A DNA stretch of 64,000 nt from the NCBI GenBank assembly GCA_050084985.1, contig JBITNC010000001.1, positions 58,590,001-58,654,000 on the forward strand. Reading direction: 5' to 3'. Positions 21,943 to 34,817 of the stretch are shown piece after piece. A model generated the notes under the pieces. That model searched no databases. It was not told the DNA's origin and saw nothing but the letters and a program-made list of their open reading frames with translations. The stretch's first letter is position 1. Each line of letters begins with the position of its first letter. The position numbers and the translations under genes are program-made. This stretch comes from Nageia nagi (Eukaryota; Pinophyta).

Positions 21943-22333
21943 TTTTTACCCTCTTTGGATATGTAATGAAAAGCATTGAAATTGCATAATCCAAAGAAGT
22001 TTAGAGGAGAGAAAAATATTTTCAATAGTAAAGTGGACTTCCCTGTTTTGATCAATATGTCGAGTATGGTATGTTGTTTGCCCCCTTTTGGTCTTGGTTG
22101 CCTCTAACTCATGTTGTGTTGGGTAAGTAAGCCAAAAATAGCATTCCCTCTATGAGGTGAGCAATTGATGGCAATCCTACTCACCTGAACAATACCTGTA
22201 GAAAAAAATAACATATACCCACATAGATCACATCCATGAAATAATAAGCAATGGAAATAGCAAGAATGAAATAAATATAATATGCAAAATCCAACTATGG
22301 CCGATGCGACTCATAGTGCTATAAACTATGATA

Positions 22334-22456
22334 CATAGACTACTATGATAGATAACTCATAGTCTATGAAGAGCAAGTACATGGGTTCTCTGTAATGCCC
22401 CAATTTTACAATATTCATTATTTACATACTACTATGACAGACAACTCATAGTCTAT
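22334..22456. repeat. Duplicated hairpin motif
   Basis: CATAGACTA (22334-22342) pairs with TAGTCTATG (22360-22368) around an 17-base loop. The block CTACTATGA.AGA.AACTCATAGTCTAT recurs at 22429-22456, so the motif occurs twice within about 120 bases. Unit 2 keeps both copies, near 43003-43127. It could be a cruciform or a protein-binding palindrome, or simply repeat decay. Confidence 0.5.
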
Positions 22457-23670
22457 AAATTTCCATTTAGTGACTCACAATAGTGATGTCTTGTAAAAAT
22501 ACAATATTTTCTCATGGGAACACCATGACTATGAAACAATTATCAGTATATCAATGAACCATTATATTTAATTTCTATCAGTGAACCATATATTCAATAA
22601 CTTAGTGGCCTTTCATTTCAAAATTCAATTTGCATGAGTTTTCAATGTAGATCCATGCTATCAGCATCATGGAATGCCTAAAATTTTACAATCATGTTGT
22701 CAACAATTTTGATCCTTATCAAAGTAACACATATGAATATAGAAATCATCTAAATGGGAAAATATTGAACAAAATTACAACATGGCTCAATGCCAAAGGA
22801 TTTATAATAATTGCATGTCACTGACAACATGAGATTTTCCATATCAAGTGCAGAAATTTGAAAGATATTCAATTGACAATCATTTATATCATATTGCTTT
22901 AGTTTATAAAGAAAATAACATTCCTATTTATTATAAGATTTTCAGAGAAATTATGAAATAGCAATATATGTCAACATTTGCAATTTATTTTTGCAATCTA
23001 TATAATATTCCAATAATCATTTCTATGTCATAAACAATATGTAAGTGTTGCAATTGTTTTAAAGAAGATGCAATTTGATAATATTCACATTGCTAGCAAC
23101 ATAGAAAAAGATATGATATTTTTCAAAATAAAATGCGCATTCAATTGATAGTGAAATATGCATTTTCAATCGATAATGAAACGCAAGCAATAAGTAAATT
23201 TGAAGATCAAAAATTGAAGTACAATTTAAATATATTGAAATTTTGTTAATAAAAACTAATCATATATAGCAACTATATGAGGGAAACGAGCATTTAACAA
23301 AATGTATTATGATGATAATTGAAATAACACATTTATAACTTTTGCTAATTTGTTAATTTCATGCTACTGGTGGCATATATTTAATATGAATAATTTTAAA
23401 TAATGCAAATGTTAGAATTTCAATGATAGGTGAGTAGTAGGAAATGAAAAGACATGTGTGCACTATTTTAAACTATTTTCCTCTAAATGCATATTTAATT
23501 CAAAGAAATGGATGATGCTAGTGGTGTAAAATCAACATCAAAAATATTTTTGAAAAATAAACGATAAGCAATTTAAATAATTCAATGCACAATAAACTTA
23601 TGAAATAACAATTTGACGCACCTACAGGAGTAAGGAGTGATGCCTTAAGGTTTTGTTGCAATTTAGAAAT

Positions 23671-23678
23671 TATATAAG
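23671..23678 (+). promoter_or_regulatory. Possible TATA box of the PMD gene, unit 1
   Basis: TATATAAG stands about 210 bases before the ATG at 23888, a usual plant promoter distance if the leader is unspliced. AT-rich DNA makes chance matches common, so support is weak. Confidence 0.25.
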
Positions 23679-23983
23679 GAAATTTTATAATTAAAAGTCA
23701 TTTTGACTTTTTTCCTTATCTTGTTTGAGTGCTCTAACTTCCCTTTGACTTGGTGAAGCCCTGCTGATGAGGAAACCTATCTTACAACCCCTATGATTGA
23801 TTCTAAGTTTGTTTACTTTGTTGACATGTGTGTGGATGTTGTTTATACTCACCTGCCACCTTTTATATTTTTCTTCTCTATTCCTTGATGGAAGATGAGT
23901 TATGGAGGGCATTTGGTCTTCCCATCACTGGTTGGAGGGGCCATGTAGTAGAGTATCTTTCCTCCCTCCCATATGATCATGCA

Positions 23984-24109
23984 GTAAGTGATTTTACTTA
24001 TATATTTTTGATAAATTCACATTTTGATCTTGTTTAATTTTGTTAATTCAATTTTTTTTAATTTTGCAAAGCATTGTTATTGATTAATTTGTTATTTATT
24101 CCCTTATAG
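23984..24109 (+). other. PMD intron 1, unit 1
   Basis: GTAAGTG donor, T-rich body, CCCTTATAG acceptor; 126 bases. Removing it leaves the frame unbroken (phase 0) from ...PYDHA into ECKVLIWGG. In unit 2 the intron is 124 bases because TA was lost at the acceptor (TTAAG remains). Confidence 0.7.
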
Positions 24110-25435
24110 GAATGCAAGGTTCTCATTTGGGGAGGATCGATGACTATAGCCACCTTAGAGAAAGCTAGGGGTTGGCCTAGGACCAACCACATGGATAACA
24201 TACTCAGCAGATGTAGGCTAGTAGATCTAGCCACTGTAGGGCATATTCAATAGGACCTATCCCTACTAATAGCATTCACAAAGAGGTGGGATCCAAATTG
24301 TTGCTCATTTCACTTACGCTCGAGTGAAATGACCATCACCCTCCTTGATGTATACTAGATTTGGGGATTCTCATTAGGGGGAGTCTTATGCACTAAAGGG
24401 AGATCTTGGATAATAATGTCTAGGAGTAAGAGGCTCTTTGGCTTTTGGGGGAGTCAAACCATGATTGGGAGCATCGAACGACCAAATTGATGGAGGTTTT
24501 TCAATTTTCTCCAACAAGGCAACACTTGTAGTTGTGCGTGTCTACAATCATAGCTATATACTTATGTTCATACAAGATTAGCTCAACCTTACCACTTGGA
24601 TTAGTTTGGGTGGTACTCCATATATGTAAGAGGGGAGCATAGTTTTCTTAGGGCCTATTGGTTTTATCCCAATTATACAAGGAACTATACAACTTTGTCA
24701 GCATTGACAAGTTCAACATGATGATTACTCATGCTAGTCTTCTTAAGATTTAGCATATGAGTACATTACTTTCATGAGGCCCTTGGGATTGCAATGGGAG
24801 AGGGAGGATCCAAGGGACATTACCCTAGTGTGTTGAACCTCTAGGGGTGAAGGGTATAGGTACCCTCATTTTTTAGAGGTGAGGAGGTAGAAGATCTATG
24901 AATTGCAGGTCGAGTACTTGATTTGGGTGTGCTACTAGGATTTTGTATGGGATGCAGATATGTACCAGCTGATGTGGGTTTACTATGCTTTATTCCTCCA
25001 AACCCAAAGGAAGTGGTGAAGCCTTACCACCCACAACATGTATTGCATCAATTAGGATCCAAAAGGGGATCCCACCAATTCTAGTTTGCTATCGATGCTA
25101 CATGGCTAACAAAGATATGCCTAGAAAAACATAGGTGATACCAACATGGAGGCTCTCATGGGAAGAGCATAGGACATTGGATGATGCTACCAATGTCTCC
25201 ATGGATCCTAGGGTTTCCCCTAATTTTGCAGCATACTAGGTAGGATTCTATTTTGATAATCTCGGGATGGATAAGGATGATGAAAAGGAGGATGAGGTAG
25301 CCAGTGAGGGATCATCGAAGGGCAATCCCTACCAAGTGAAAAATCCAATCCATGACATATCAATGCAGGAGGGAGAGGCACTAAGAGCTTAATGATTTTC
25401 CATGTTAGCTACAGCTATTCCCCTAGTAGCACTAG

Positions 25436-25517
25436 GTAAGAGATTATATAATTTAAGATTTTTAATTTTTATCCATGTAATAACATGCAACTAATCAGGA
25501 GTTTTACTTGTTACAAG
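25436..25517 (+). other. PMD intron 2, unit 1
   Basis: GTAAGAG donor and TTGTTACAAG acceptor; 82 bases, very AT-rich. Splicing joins the IPLVAL end of exon 2 to a heptad-rich exon 3 in frame. An alternative acceptor a few bases downstream (GATGTAG) would break the frame, so the first AG is preferred. Confidence 0.55.
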
Positions 25518-25920
25518 AGATGTAGATAGATGAATTGCTTCATTAGAAGTAGAGGTGACCAATATGAAGCCCATGGAGGCCTAGGTCACTACACTACAAG
25601 TTACTCTAGCCAAGAGGGATGCACTAATTACTACCCTAGAGCAATCCATGAAGAGATTGCAGGAGAGAGTTACTATGCCCCCTTTAGACTAGCAGTGGTC
25701 TTTTATTCAAGTCCAAATGGAGAATATTGATTCCAAAGATAAGGAGATCATTTCCCTCAAGGTGAAGTACATGAGGGAAAAGACACTCTTAGAGAACCAT
25801 GAAGTGATCACAAGTGGGATCTCCAGAGATACATTAGGGATGTCAACTAGTGGGAGTAGTTGTAGAGTTAGGGCTAGGACAGGAGACACTACCTATAGTG
25901 CTAGTAGTGCTCCTCCTTAG

Positions 25921-26652
25921 TAAGGGATATGGTCATGATACCTCCCCATTTTGTACTTATATTTTGTATTATATAATATATATATATATTATTATATATA
26001 TTATATATATATTATATATATGTATGTATGTATGTATATATGGTCCATTTTTTTATTCAATTCATGTGCCTAATATCTCTTTATTTATGTAAATGTGAAT
26101 GTATTTTAAATTTGCAAGTTTTAATTTTGTGTTACAAGTTAACAACAAAATTTGCTAAAAGGAAACCATGCACTTAATAAACAAAATTGTAAAGACAATT
26201 GTAACAAATAACAAATTACTAAATTTAATTATCTCACAAGTCATTTCATAAAACACCAATCTCTTTGAAGAAAGACCAATCAATCTAGAATTCAGGTACT
26301 AAAGGTGAAATAAGGACCCAATCAAACTTTTATCCATTTTTCTTGTTAGATGCCATAAAAATCAAAACATAACCAATCTAATAGACTCTAAACATAATAA
26401 CCATGAATAAAATACTATCCTTTTACATTCTATCCTAAGAAACACATGTCGCTAATGGTATGAAATAGACCCAATATGTCGCTAGCACGTGATCAATGAT
26501 GAGAGAAATATGGAAATAAAGGAATAGTACAAGTATAAATCATCATGAAGTAGAAAAAGCAATCAAATCATACAATGAAGAAACAATAATCCATAATGGT
26601 TGGACAAATACACAACCTAGCCAATATACACTACAAATACAAACATGAAATT
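25921..26652. other. AT-rich spacer between the PMD gene and C gag, unit 1
   Basis: Starts right after the PMD stop with an (AT)n/(TATG)n microsatellite (about 25972-26042), then A-rich DNA without a recognisable gene. Both the PMD transcript (plus) and the element transcript (minus) would end or run through here. Confidence 0.5.
25972..26042. repeat. (AT)n plus (GTAT)n microsatellite, unit 1
   Basis: Alternating AT and ATT runs followed by repeated TATG. In unit 2 the same place (46636-46671) is about half as long, so the tract changed length after the duplication. Confidence 0.9.
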
Positions 26653-27772
26653 CTAATCAATAATTTTGCATACCTGGGGGGTTTTTGCTACCCAGATACA
26701 TTTTACAGATGCAGGAAGAAAAAGAGGCACCTTTGGTTTCATGATTTTCATGTTGTTGGAACCACAAGAACAATTATACATGCTACTAGTAGTGTTCTTC
26801 TTTACTCCATTTCTAATTTTATTTGGGCCATCATGCTTGTATACATGTTTGTGAGGAAAATAATGGTGTAAATCATTGGAAGTACTTACTATGCCAATGC
26901 AACCTCTTGGTTGTGAAGGAGGTAGGGGATTGGTGAACACCTTTAACTGTCCATTATTAGGATGTATAGGTCCATGTTCTTCAGTATCCTTATCATTCAT
27001 CTTAATATCCTTTTTGTTAATGAAATCTTATATGATATGCTTTAGAGTCCTACAATTGCATGTTTAATGTCTAGGAACCCTATGATAATTGAAAAATTCT
27101 TCATATCTAAAATTTTTAAGTACACCATTTGGAAACTTAGGCTCAATAATAGGAGGAGTTAAATAAGATCTTCTTTTAACAAAACATTAAGAATATTATC
27201 AATAGTATCAGTCAAAGGTGTAAACTTTTACCTAGGCTTAGGATTAATTTTTTAATTATGACTAACATTATTTACATCAACTTTTTTATTTTTCTCAGGG
27301 ATTTGAGCTATCTTTTGATATGTAGGGGTACTATTATTAAGCATAGAATATAATGTTTTAATGCATGGATATTTTTTAAACACAACATCCATCATATCCC
27401 CTAATGTCATATCATAATTAGAGATTACCAACAATTTATATGCAAGTAACAAAGCATTTGCAAATGTATCTTTCAAATCTTTCTCAGGCATAGTGATTTT
27501 ATTAGAAATGTGTGTCCATATTTTGACAAAATCATGAATAGATTGAATAGGCAATTGTTTAATTTTACACAAATCCTTGAAATAGACTTTTTTAGCAATA
27601 TTGTACTTGAAATTTTGAAAATTTTGATAAATTAAATCTTCATACCTATCAATGCTCTTTTCAAGAAGCTAAAAATACCATTTTAATGGTTCATCCTTTA
27701 GACTATGGGAGAACAATTTATAAGCATATCTTTATCATGCATATATTCCATAGCTTCTTCTTGAAATTTCCT
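26653..27772 (-). pseudogene. Element C gag, 3' part, unit 1 (cut by the duplication)
   Basis: The same gag as at 47286-49570, from its C-terminal end to the duplication junction. Visible pieces are LKVFTNPLPPSQPRG near 26940, a decayed zinc-knuckle segment near 27060, and IKQLPIQSIHDFVKIWTHIS with FANALLLAYKLLV near 27460-27570. The N-terminal third is missing: at 27766-27772 the sequence switches to A's integrase, out of frame. It is therefore a truncated, non-functional copy. Confidence 0.75.
27766..27772. repeat. Tandem-duplication junction, 7-bp microhomology
   Basis: ATTTCCT is shared by the left edge of the unit (7062-7068, after GAATTCT), this junction, and the right edge (48400-48406, before AACATGC). 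To the left the sequence is C's gag; to the right it is A's integrase. Bases outside the seven do not match, so this is a microhomology junction, not recombination between long repeats. Confidence 0.9.
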
Positions 27773-28787
27773 TGATCTTATTTCCAAATGCTCTTTTTAG
27801 TTCTGCATGGTATACCTTTTGATGTTTTATTTCTCTTAGTATATTTTCATCAAATGAATCTAATTGTTGTAACCTAGCCTTTCTTGCATCTTCATACAAT
27901 ATATCCCCTTACAATGAAATCCTTAAGGAGGGGAGTTTTAACTCCAATGGTACCACAACTTCATCTCCATATACCAATGAGAATGGTGTTTCCCTAGTGG
28001 TTGTTCTAATACTTTTCCTATATGCCCTTGATGCATATGTTAATTGCTCATGCCAATCTTTCTTATATATGTCCCATGTTTTTGATAAAATGCTTTTGAT
28101 AGTCTTGTTAGAAGCTTCAACTTGACCATTACCTTGAGGATAGTAAACTAAAGAAAACATTTGTGCAATGCGAAACTTTTTGCAAAATGCCTTCATATTT
28201 TTACCTTTGAAATCAGGCCCATTATCCATAATCAATCTTTGTGGTACACCAAATCTTGTAATGATATTTGCCACTAAAAATGCAACAATCTTATCTTGAG
28301 TGACTGATTTCATAGGGATATCTTCAACCCATTTTGTAGTGAATTTTATGGCCATAATTAAACTTTTGTGACCTTCTCTTTAGTGAGGATTAATAAGCCC
28401 AATCAAATCTATGCCCCAAGTAGCAAATGGCCATGGTGACACAATGGAATTTAACTCTTGAGTAGGCTATTTTTCCAGATTAGCATGCTTTTGACATTGC
28501 AAACAAGCCTTCACATAAGCTTTACAATCTTCCTACATCATGGGTTAATAATAACCAGTGCACAAGAGCTTGGTATATAATGCCTTTGAATGAAAATGAC
28601 CTCCACATAAACCATCATGAGCTTGTTCTAATGTTGTACCTATCTCATGTTGCATTAGACACCTTAATAAAGCACCATCAAAAGACCTATACAATACCTC
28701 ACCAATGATAACATACTTAATAGCGATCCTTTTTAAACTAACATTTTCATTTCTATCATAATCATCAAGAATTGTTTGATTCTTCAA
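27773..28787 (-). pseudogene. Element A integrase, unit 2 (C-terminus missing)
   Basis: The same integrase as 6854-8083, but starting at the duplication junction, so the C-terminal module is lost. The core frame is open for 148 codons (27909-28355), with KFTTKWVEDIPM, MDNGPDFKGK and GNGQVEASN. The extra T at about 28309 keeps the frame that is broken in unit 1. The first Asp (GIDLIGL, near 28405) lies just upstream, beyond a stop. Confidence 0.85.
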
Positions 28788-28807
28788 ATAATTGTAAATG
28801 TCATAAG

Positions 28808-29309
28808 ACTAATTCTAAAAATCATTTTCCTTAGCAACAAAACAAGTTTGAATTTCATGCATAGCTTCAATGTAAGAGGGAGTACTAAGCTTACAAATTT
28901 TTAAGACAATATCCTCATCCTCAATTTCAATTGGTGCAAGCAAAGCTACACTTACCATGGCATCTACATACCTGTTATTAGTCCTTGGGATATTCTGAAT
29001 AGTATATCTATTAAATTGATCTAGTAAATATTTAATCACTACCTTAGAGGGCCTCAATTTCTCATCTTTTGTATCAAAAATATCATGTACTTGGTTAATG
29101 ATAAGTTGTGAATCACCATAAATCTCTAAATATTTAATTCTCAATGTGACAGCTACTTTCATACCCAATATCAGTACCTCATATTCTACCATATTATTTA
29201 TGCATTCAAAACCAAGTTTATAAGCCATGGGGATGATCTCATTTGTAGGAGACACCAAGATAATACTTGCCCCTACCCCATATGAACATTTGGATCCATC
29301 AAAGTACAA
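28808..29309 (-). pseudogene. Element A second RNase H, unit 2
   Basis: 164 open codons from MYFDGSKCSYG through EYEVLILG, YGDSQLIINQVHDIFD and IPRTNNRYVDAMVSVA. The D-E-D acids and the late Asp region are all present. It is intact across the point where unit 1 has a frameshift, so it shows the domain best. Neighbours and role are as in unit 1. Confidence 0.85.
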
Positions 29310-29528
29310 GGTCCAAATAGTGGGTTCATCTTCTATGAGGCATACATATTCATTAGGTATTGATATCTCATCAAAATCATATCATTGGTGACCTTCTGAT
29401 AAGTCTACACCCTGCTTATGATGTGGATCATCCTAATACTCATTTGGATACTCTTTGTGGAAAATTGGTTCACCATTATGAGGCAACTTAGCTATCAAAT
29501 CTGTAATGGCCTACCCTTTTACAGACTT

Positions 29529-29894
29529 CTATTTTACCACATTGATATCAAACTCTTGCAATAACATTAGCCATTTTTCTACTCTACCTAATAAATGTTG
29601 CTTTTCCATAAGATATTTCAATAGGTTAATAGGGCTATCAATAAATGTAGTGCAATATAGTAGATAGTGTCTCAATTTTTTAGTAGCAAATACAATACCA
29701 AAGCAGAGTTTTTCCATTAGTGTATACCCAGCTTCATAATCAATAAGTGTTTTGCTAAGATAATAGATGGCTCTTTCTTTATTTCCTTCATCCTTTTGGC
29801 ACAACATTTTCCCCAAGGCATATAATGTAGTTGAGATATACAAATAAGCAAGTTTTAAAAAATACATAGGCACAAGGATAGCGAGATTGAGCAA
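29529..29894 (-). pseudogene. Element A Ty3-type RNase H, unit 2
   Basis: A 121-codon open stretch identical in length and essentially in sequence to 8824-9189. The same degenerate active-site start is seen. Confidence 0.8.
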
Positions 29895-30533
29895 ATAGTG
29901 TTTGATATCTTCAAAAAAAAATTGGAATTTATCATCCCATACAAATTTAACATCCTTTTTTCAATAAATGTGTGAAAGATCTGCATTTATCTACAAGTTG
30001 GTAAATGAACCTTCTTACCAAATTAATATTTCCTTAGAGACTCCTTAATTGCTTCAGATCCTTTGGGGGAGGCATGCTAATGATGGCTTTTACTTTCTTA
30101 GGGTCTACTTCAATTCCTCTTTTATATACCATGAAACCAAGCAATTTTCCAGAAGTAATTCCAAAACCACATTAAGTTTGTACCTTTTCAAAATTTGGAA
30201 GTCTTCCTCAAGCATATCCAAATGGTTTTGACCTTGCTTTGACTTTATCAATGTGTCATCAACATATACTTCAACTAATTTCTAGATGTGCTCATGAAAA
30301 ATTAAAACCATAGCCCTTTGGTAAGTGGCACCTGCATTTTTAGTCCAAAAGGCATAACCTTCCAATAAAAATTTCCCCAAGGAGTAGTAAAAGGAATCTT
30401 ATGTTGGTCATCCGAGTTTATTAGTATTTGATTATAACCATAAAAGCCATCCATGAAAGACAATGTATCATGACCAACTATGCTATCCACAATCATATCA
30501 ATATTAGCCAATGGGAAGTCATCTTTAAGATAA
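29895..30533 (-). pseudogene. Element A reverse transcriptase, C-terminal part, unit 2
   Basis: Copy of 9190-9828 with the YVDD box at 30255-30266 and KDDFPLANIDM at the B border. This half has no matching N-terminal part of its own: B's unit-2 body follows, and the only N-terminal part is at 60985-61250. Confidence 0.85.
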
Positions 30534-33500
30534 TGTAATGACCCATTCAATTGCATTGTTAAGACTCGAGTACCAACGAGAATTCTAATTAGATTAAGTT
30601 TGAATTATGTTATATGATGACTAATTTTGAATAGAAATATACTTTATTTATTTTGGTTTGATGCTGGTTTCAAGATTTTGTGACACAGGTTACAAGTTAC
30701 CTTAAGATGGAAAGTACGAATAAAGACCTAAGCAACCAAGGGTGAGTTGGTGATGGGAATGGAAGGGTAAGAGTGAGGAAACAATTGGCATTAGTTTACT
30801 GATAAACCCTAATGACCATCATACATCATATAGATGCATGGCATAATTATTAAGCATGATTGTTAATTTCGATAATGAATGTGTGGATGTTTGTATGCGT
30901 ACTAATGACTTACCTTGTAGAACGAAGGGATCATCGTAGGTAAAATGAATGTTAAAACTTTATTATACATTTTTGAAACTTATTTCGAAAAGGGTAAGGA
31001 ATATTTCATTTTTTTAAATTTGAATTTTTACTTAAGGTTTTGAGTAAAATGAGGTGAAATTTAAAAGTGATAGTTAAAAAGGACTAATGTCACTTTGTGG
31101 ATGTTAGAAGGTATTTTAGTAGTTAGTGATAATCATTGAGATATGATCCCCGTTACTTTATTTCTTTATGTTAGGTATGGAAAATAATTGGCCTCAATTT
31201 GTAATCTAATATAAAAGAGTCCAAAAATATTTCATGCAGTCACACTTACCAACAAATTTAATTGAGATCCACCTCACAAAGAAATAAAATACGTACATCT
31301 TTTACCCAAAAATAATTGAAGGGGATGAGGAGACATTTATTTGGAATTATTATAGACACCTTAGCTATAAATAAGGGATGAACCTTAGGAAAAATGTACT
31401 ACCATCACTACCACAATCTCATCATTCACAAGTTTTAGTCTAGAGCTCCCTGGAGAAGAGAAGCCTTCCTTCTCAAGCCCGGTTGCTTTCCTTTACATTA
31501 TAGTTTTAGTGTTAAATTGCTTAACTATGATATAAATTTAATTGGTAATATTTAAAATGTTTTGGAAGAAAAGAATGGTTCTCAAAATTTTAGGAACAAA
31601 TATTAATGATACTAATTGCTAGCATTGTAATATACTTGTTGAAGGGACATCTTATTATTTTATTTGATAGCTACACGTGAACTTTTGTAATCTTTTCTTG
31701 GAAGGAGTAATAGATTATTAAATTTCATTTCAAACATGTTAGATTTGAGTACCATGTTTAAATAATATTATTTTATTAGTCGATTAGACAAATCTTTATG
31801 CACCCCCTTGTCGTGTTTGCTCTCGAAAATCCACTCTCTCGGATCTCTTAGCCAATTTCTTTTTTAGAAACCATAGTATGTGGTAGATGTCCACTTCTTT
31901 TTCCTGTGCTATTTTTGAGTGCAATGTTTTTGGCCTGGAAGAAGCGTAAAAGGGAAGAACACACTATGTTCTCTTCTACCTTAATGCTTTGTGAATGATT
32001 CTTTAGAGATTAACCCCTCCTCCATTCTCCTGCTAGCGTATTCTGAAATTAGGCAGAAAGAGTCCCCAGAATCGAATTGGGTCTCATTCCAAAAGCGTGC
32101 CTCGTACTAGCACCTCAATTCCTTGTGTTGCACTAATTTGAATTCGCCCTGATGTAGAGTACTAAATCTTGGCATAATACAACACATTGAATAATTATTG
32201 TTGTAGTGGAGTTTGATATTACCCTAACAAGGTGATATAAGACGAATGAAGGTTCTAAAAATAAAATTATTGATAGAATAGATAGCAAGTTTATATATAA
32301 TGTGACTATGGTTTCAATTTAAATAGTGATATCGATTTTGTTATGAATAAGGTTTTGTCGTATTAAATATGAAGATGTATTAGGATTTAATGGATTTATA
32401 TAGCATCATAATCAACTTTCAAGAATAGTAGAAGGTGAAAGAAAATATGAAAGATATAATGTAACGTGGACATATTTGAGAAAAGGTCATGTGACCAAGG
32501 AAGGGAGGTAGTCCTAGAGAGGACTTAAAACCTCCTGAGGTCCGTAAGAGTAGTTTTGCATGATATGTTATATAATTAAATTCATTTTACATTATGGTCA
32601 TATAGGAGAAAAGGGTTGTCCTGATCCTCAAAAATCTAACCTTTCTTAGTACTCAAGCCAATACTTTTGGGTCCTTGTAGGAGCTCGAAGATGAAGATGG
32701 GAGAATCTACATCAAAGAAAAAGATGCATTGAAGACTCTTTAAAAACAAGTTTTGATTTATCTACCATGTAATTTATTCGCCAAAAATTGTAAGGGAACC
32801 CTCTTGTAAATGATAAGGGTTATCCTCATTTAATGTACTTTAATATCATCATGTTATAATTTTTATGGAATGCAAGTTTGGTGGAAACTTCTTGAAAACC
32901 TTAAGATGTAATTAAATACTAAGGTAAGTACATAAAAGATAGTTGTATATGAAAGTAATAAGTAATACAAGAATGTAAAGGTAATGGATGATGTCATTGG
33001 TAAGGATTAAAGAGGAAATAATTCAGTAGTTACCATGTATAGTAATGTGATAATGTAAGGAAATGGTAATTTAGTTTATATGTATATTGAAAATCATGGT
33101 CATAGATGATATTAATATCCCAAGATGTTCACAAACTAAGCCCACATGGTATAAGAAGAAATAATCACTAGATAATTTAAACACTAGGGATTGATATTAT
33201 TAACCATAGGTACTTGTAATATAAGAAGACATGAGTACAATTGGTGAAAGCACGTAGTAAGAAAACTCAAGGGAGATAAGAGTATATCTTAAAGATAATT
33301 CTAATGTTCATAAAGAAACATATGGGTATGACCCATATTATGGAAAAAGGAGTTTTTAAGCTGAATATAATTGAGGAGATCTTAGGAATCCTTGAGTATC
33401 AACATGGGATCAAATGGGATTGGTCTAATGGTGATAAGGCAAGAGCTAATTAACACTTCTTAGTAAATAATATTCTCCATTCAGATGAAAGTGGGGAGAA

Positions 33501-34783
33501 ACTTGTAATATGATTAGAAATAATGATGTTCCTAAGAATAATCTTTCAAGTTTAAGACATGGGTTTGATGGTAAACCTTAATGTGGTGCTAAATAAAGTA
33601 TCAATCTATCAATGAAGGTTGAAATTAAAAAAATCTCCTAAGTTAAAATCATAGAACGATAGAATCAAATCCTAAAAGGGAAATTTTGGATGGATTCAAT
33701 GATGAAGGAAAAATGATGTGGAATATTCATTAGTTGAACCTCCCTTGCAAAATGACAAGCAAAAGGAATATACCTTGAGTAAGGATCATTTTATGCCACA
33801 CTTCCTTTTTAGAAGTAGTTGACTTTAGTTTCATCTCAAGGCATGTTACTAAACACTAGCATGAGAACTTTTATAAAGTAGTATTAAATACACAGTACCA
33901 TGTGTATGAGATAATTGTAATACTTACAGATATCTTGTGTGACTTTCTAAACAAGCTTGGTGTTGAATCTTCCTACATATAATATTGGTAACCCTAATAA
34001 TTGAATTAGGATAAATTATGTTAGGAGAAATAGGTCATGGGTGGTTTTTAGTTTACAATCTTACTTAAATTTAATTAGACTAAACAAACCACTTGAGGGT
34101 ATTATTTCAATACAGATAGCTCCCTAAGATATGAGCATAGGGATGTCGTACCCCATGGTGAGCCTAGCCGATAGATATGAGTAGGCTAGAGTCTCATATC
34201 CTCAATAGGGTGTCATATGAGGGTAGCAGTCAATAAAACTATGGTTATTGGGTGAGGGTAATTTAGTAGTCATACTACTTGCAATTTAGCACATAGGAGT
34301 ATGAAGACTATTCTATAGGTGATGGCATTTACTTGCTCATAAGGAATTTTTCTTAGGATAAACTATTTGCTCTTATGAGTTGGAGGGTTATCATTAAGTG
34401 AGGATGTAGAATCTAGTAGATGTGCATTCTCTCAAGTGATATGGGCCCCGAGTAGGAAACCACTATGCCATGTAAAAAATGTTTGTTGCACAGTTCATGA
34501 AGCAGAAATGGTGGGGTCACATATGAGGTGTCTCCTCAATGAGATGAGCATTGTGGAGTGAACACCAAAAGAGATTTGATTAGGGTTGTTTAATCTAGAT
34601 TTTAGCCAATCTTCCCATGTGGGTGCTAACTACCTAGCAGTGTTGACAAGTTCATGTGGATCACTTGATCCATTCCTAGATTATTCGAGTGTTTAAACTA
34701 ATAAAAAAATAGGTCTAACATTTTAGGATTTTGGATGTTGAGAATAGGTGAAAATGCTATCATAAATAGATGGAAGCATTACA
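30534..34783 (+). repeat. 5' LTR of element B, unit 2 (4250 bp)
   Basis: Copy of 9829-14075 with the same TGTAATGACCC start and GCATTACA end, TATA box at 31366-31373. It differs from unit 1 by only a few substitutions and single-base indels, for example near 30776-30781, 31215 and 32932. Confidence 0.9.
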
Positions 34784-34784
34784 T

Positions 34785-34796
34785 TGGTATCAGAGC
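34785..34796 (+). other. Primer-binding site of B, unit 2
   Basis: TGGTATCAGAGC, the same initiator-Met site one base after the LTR end. Confidence 0.9.
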
Positions 34797-34817
34797 TTCA
34801 TATTCAAACTCTTGAGC

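Larger units (their letters stand above)
21943..23887. other. Spacer between C's 3' LTR and the PMD gene, unit 1
   Basis: About 1.9 kb of AT-rich DNA without a recognisable ORF. It holds C's polypurine tract at its left edge, a duplicated inverted-repeat motif (22334-22456) and a possible TATA box for the PMD gene (23671). It would be the upstream region of the plus-strand PMD gene. Confidence 0.5.
23888..25920 (+). pseudogene. Plant mobile domain (PMD) protein gene with two introns, unit 1
   Basis: Three exons fit one protein of about 600 residues: 23888-23983, 24110-25435 and 25518-25920. Exon 1 starts MEDELWRAFGLPITGW. Exon 2 has RCRLVDLATVGHI, FTKRWDPNCCSFHLRSSEMT and ITLLDVY, the signature of the PMD fold (a tryptophan before a Pro, a histidine-leucine pair, then an E-M-T turn). 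Exon 3 is heptad-rich (ELTSLEVEVTNM onward, KRLQERV, MENIDSKDKEIISLKVKYM), a likely coiled coil, and ends with a stop at 25918. PMD proteins such as MAIN and MAIL1 act in nuclear gene expression and transposon silencing in Arabidopsis; the domain also occurs in transposable elements. The gene is broken by TAG codons and frameshifts in exon 2. It lies antisense to C's gag. Confidence 0.75.
7062..27765 (+). repeat. Tandem duplication, unit 1 (20.7 kb)
   Basis: Everything from here to 27765 recurs in the same order and orientation at 27766-48399, with only scattered substitutions and small indels. The unit starts inside A's integrase, runs through A's RNase H and RT, then B with its 5' LTR, body and half its 3' LTR. 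It ends with C's 3' LTR, PMD gene and part of its gag. The start shares ATTTCCT with the junction at 27766 and the end at 48400. Confidence 0.9.

Noticed and set aside
26596-26871. Plus-strand ORFs over C's gag
   Set aside because: Antisense shadow of the gag ORF that carries the recognisable LKVFTNPLP pattern on the minus strand.
27700-27850. Chimeric gag-integrase gene at the junction
   Set aside because: The join shifts the frame: the integrase frame meets a stop within about twelve codons after entering gag sequence.
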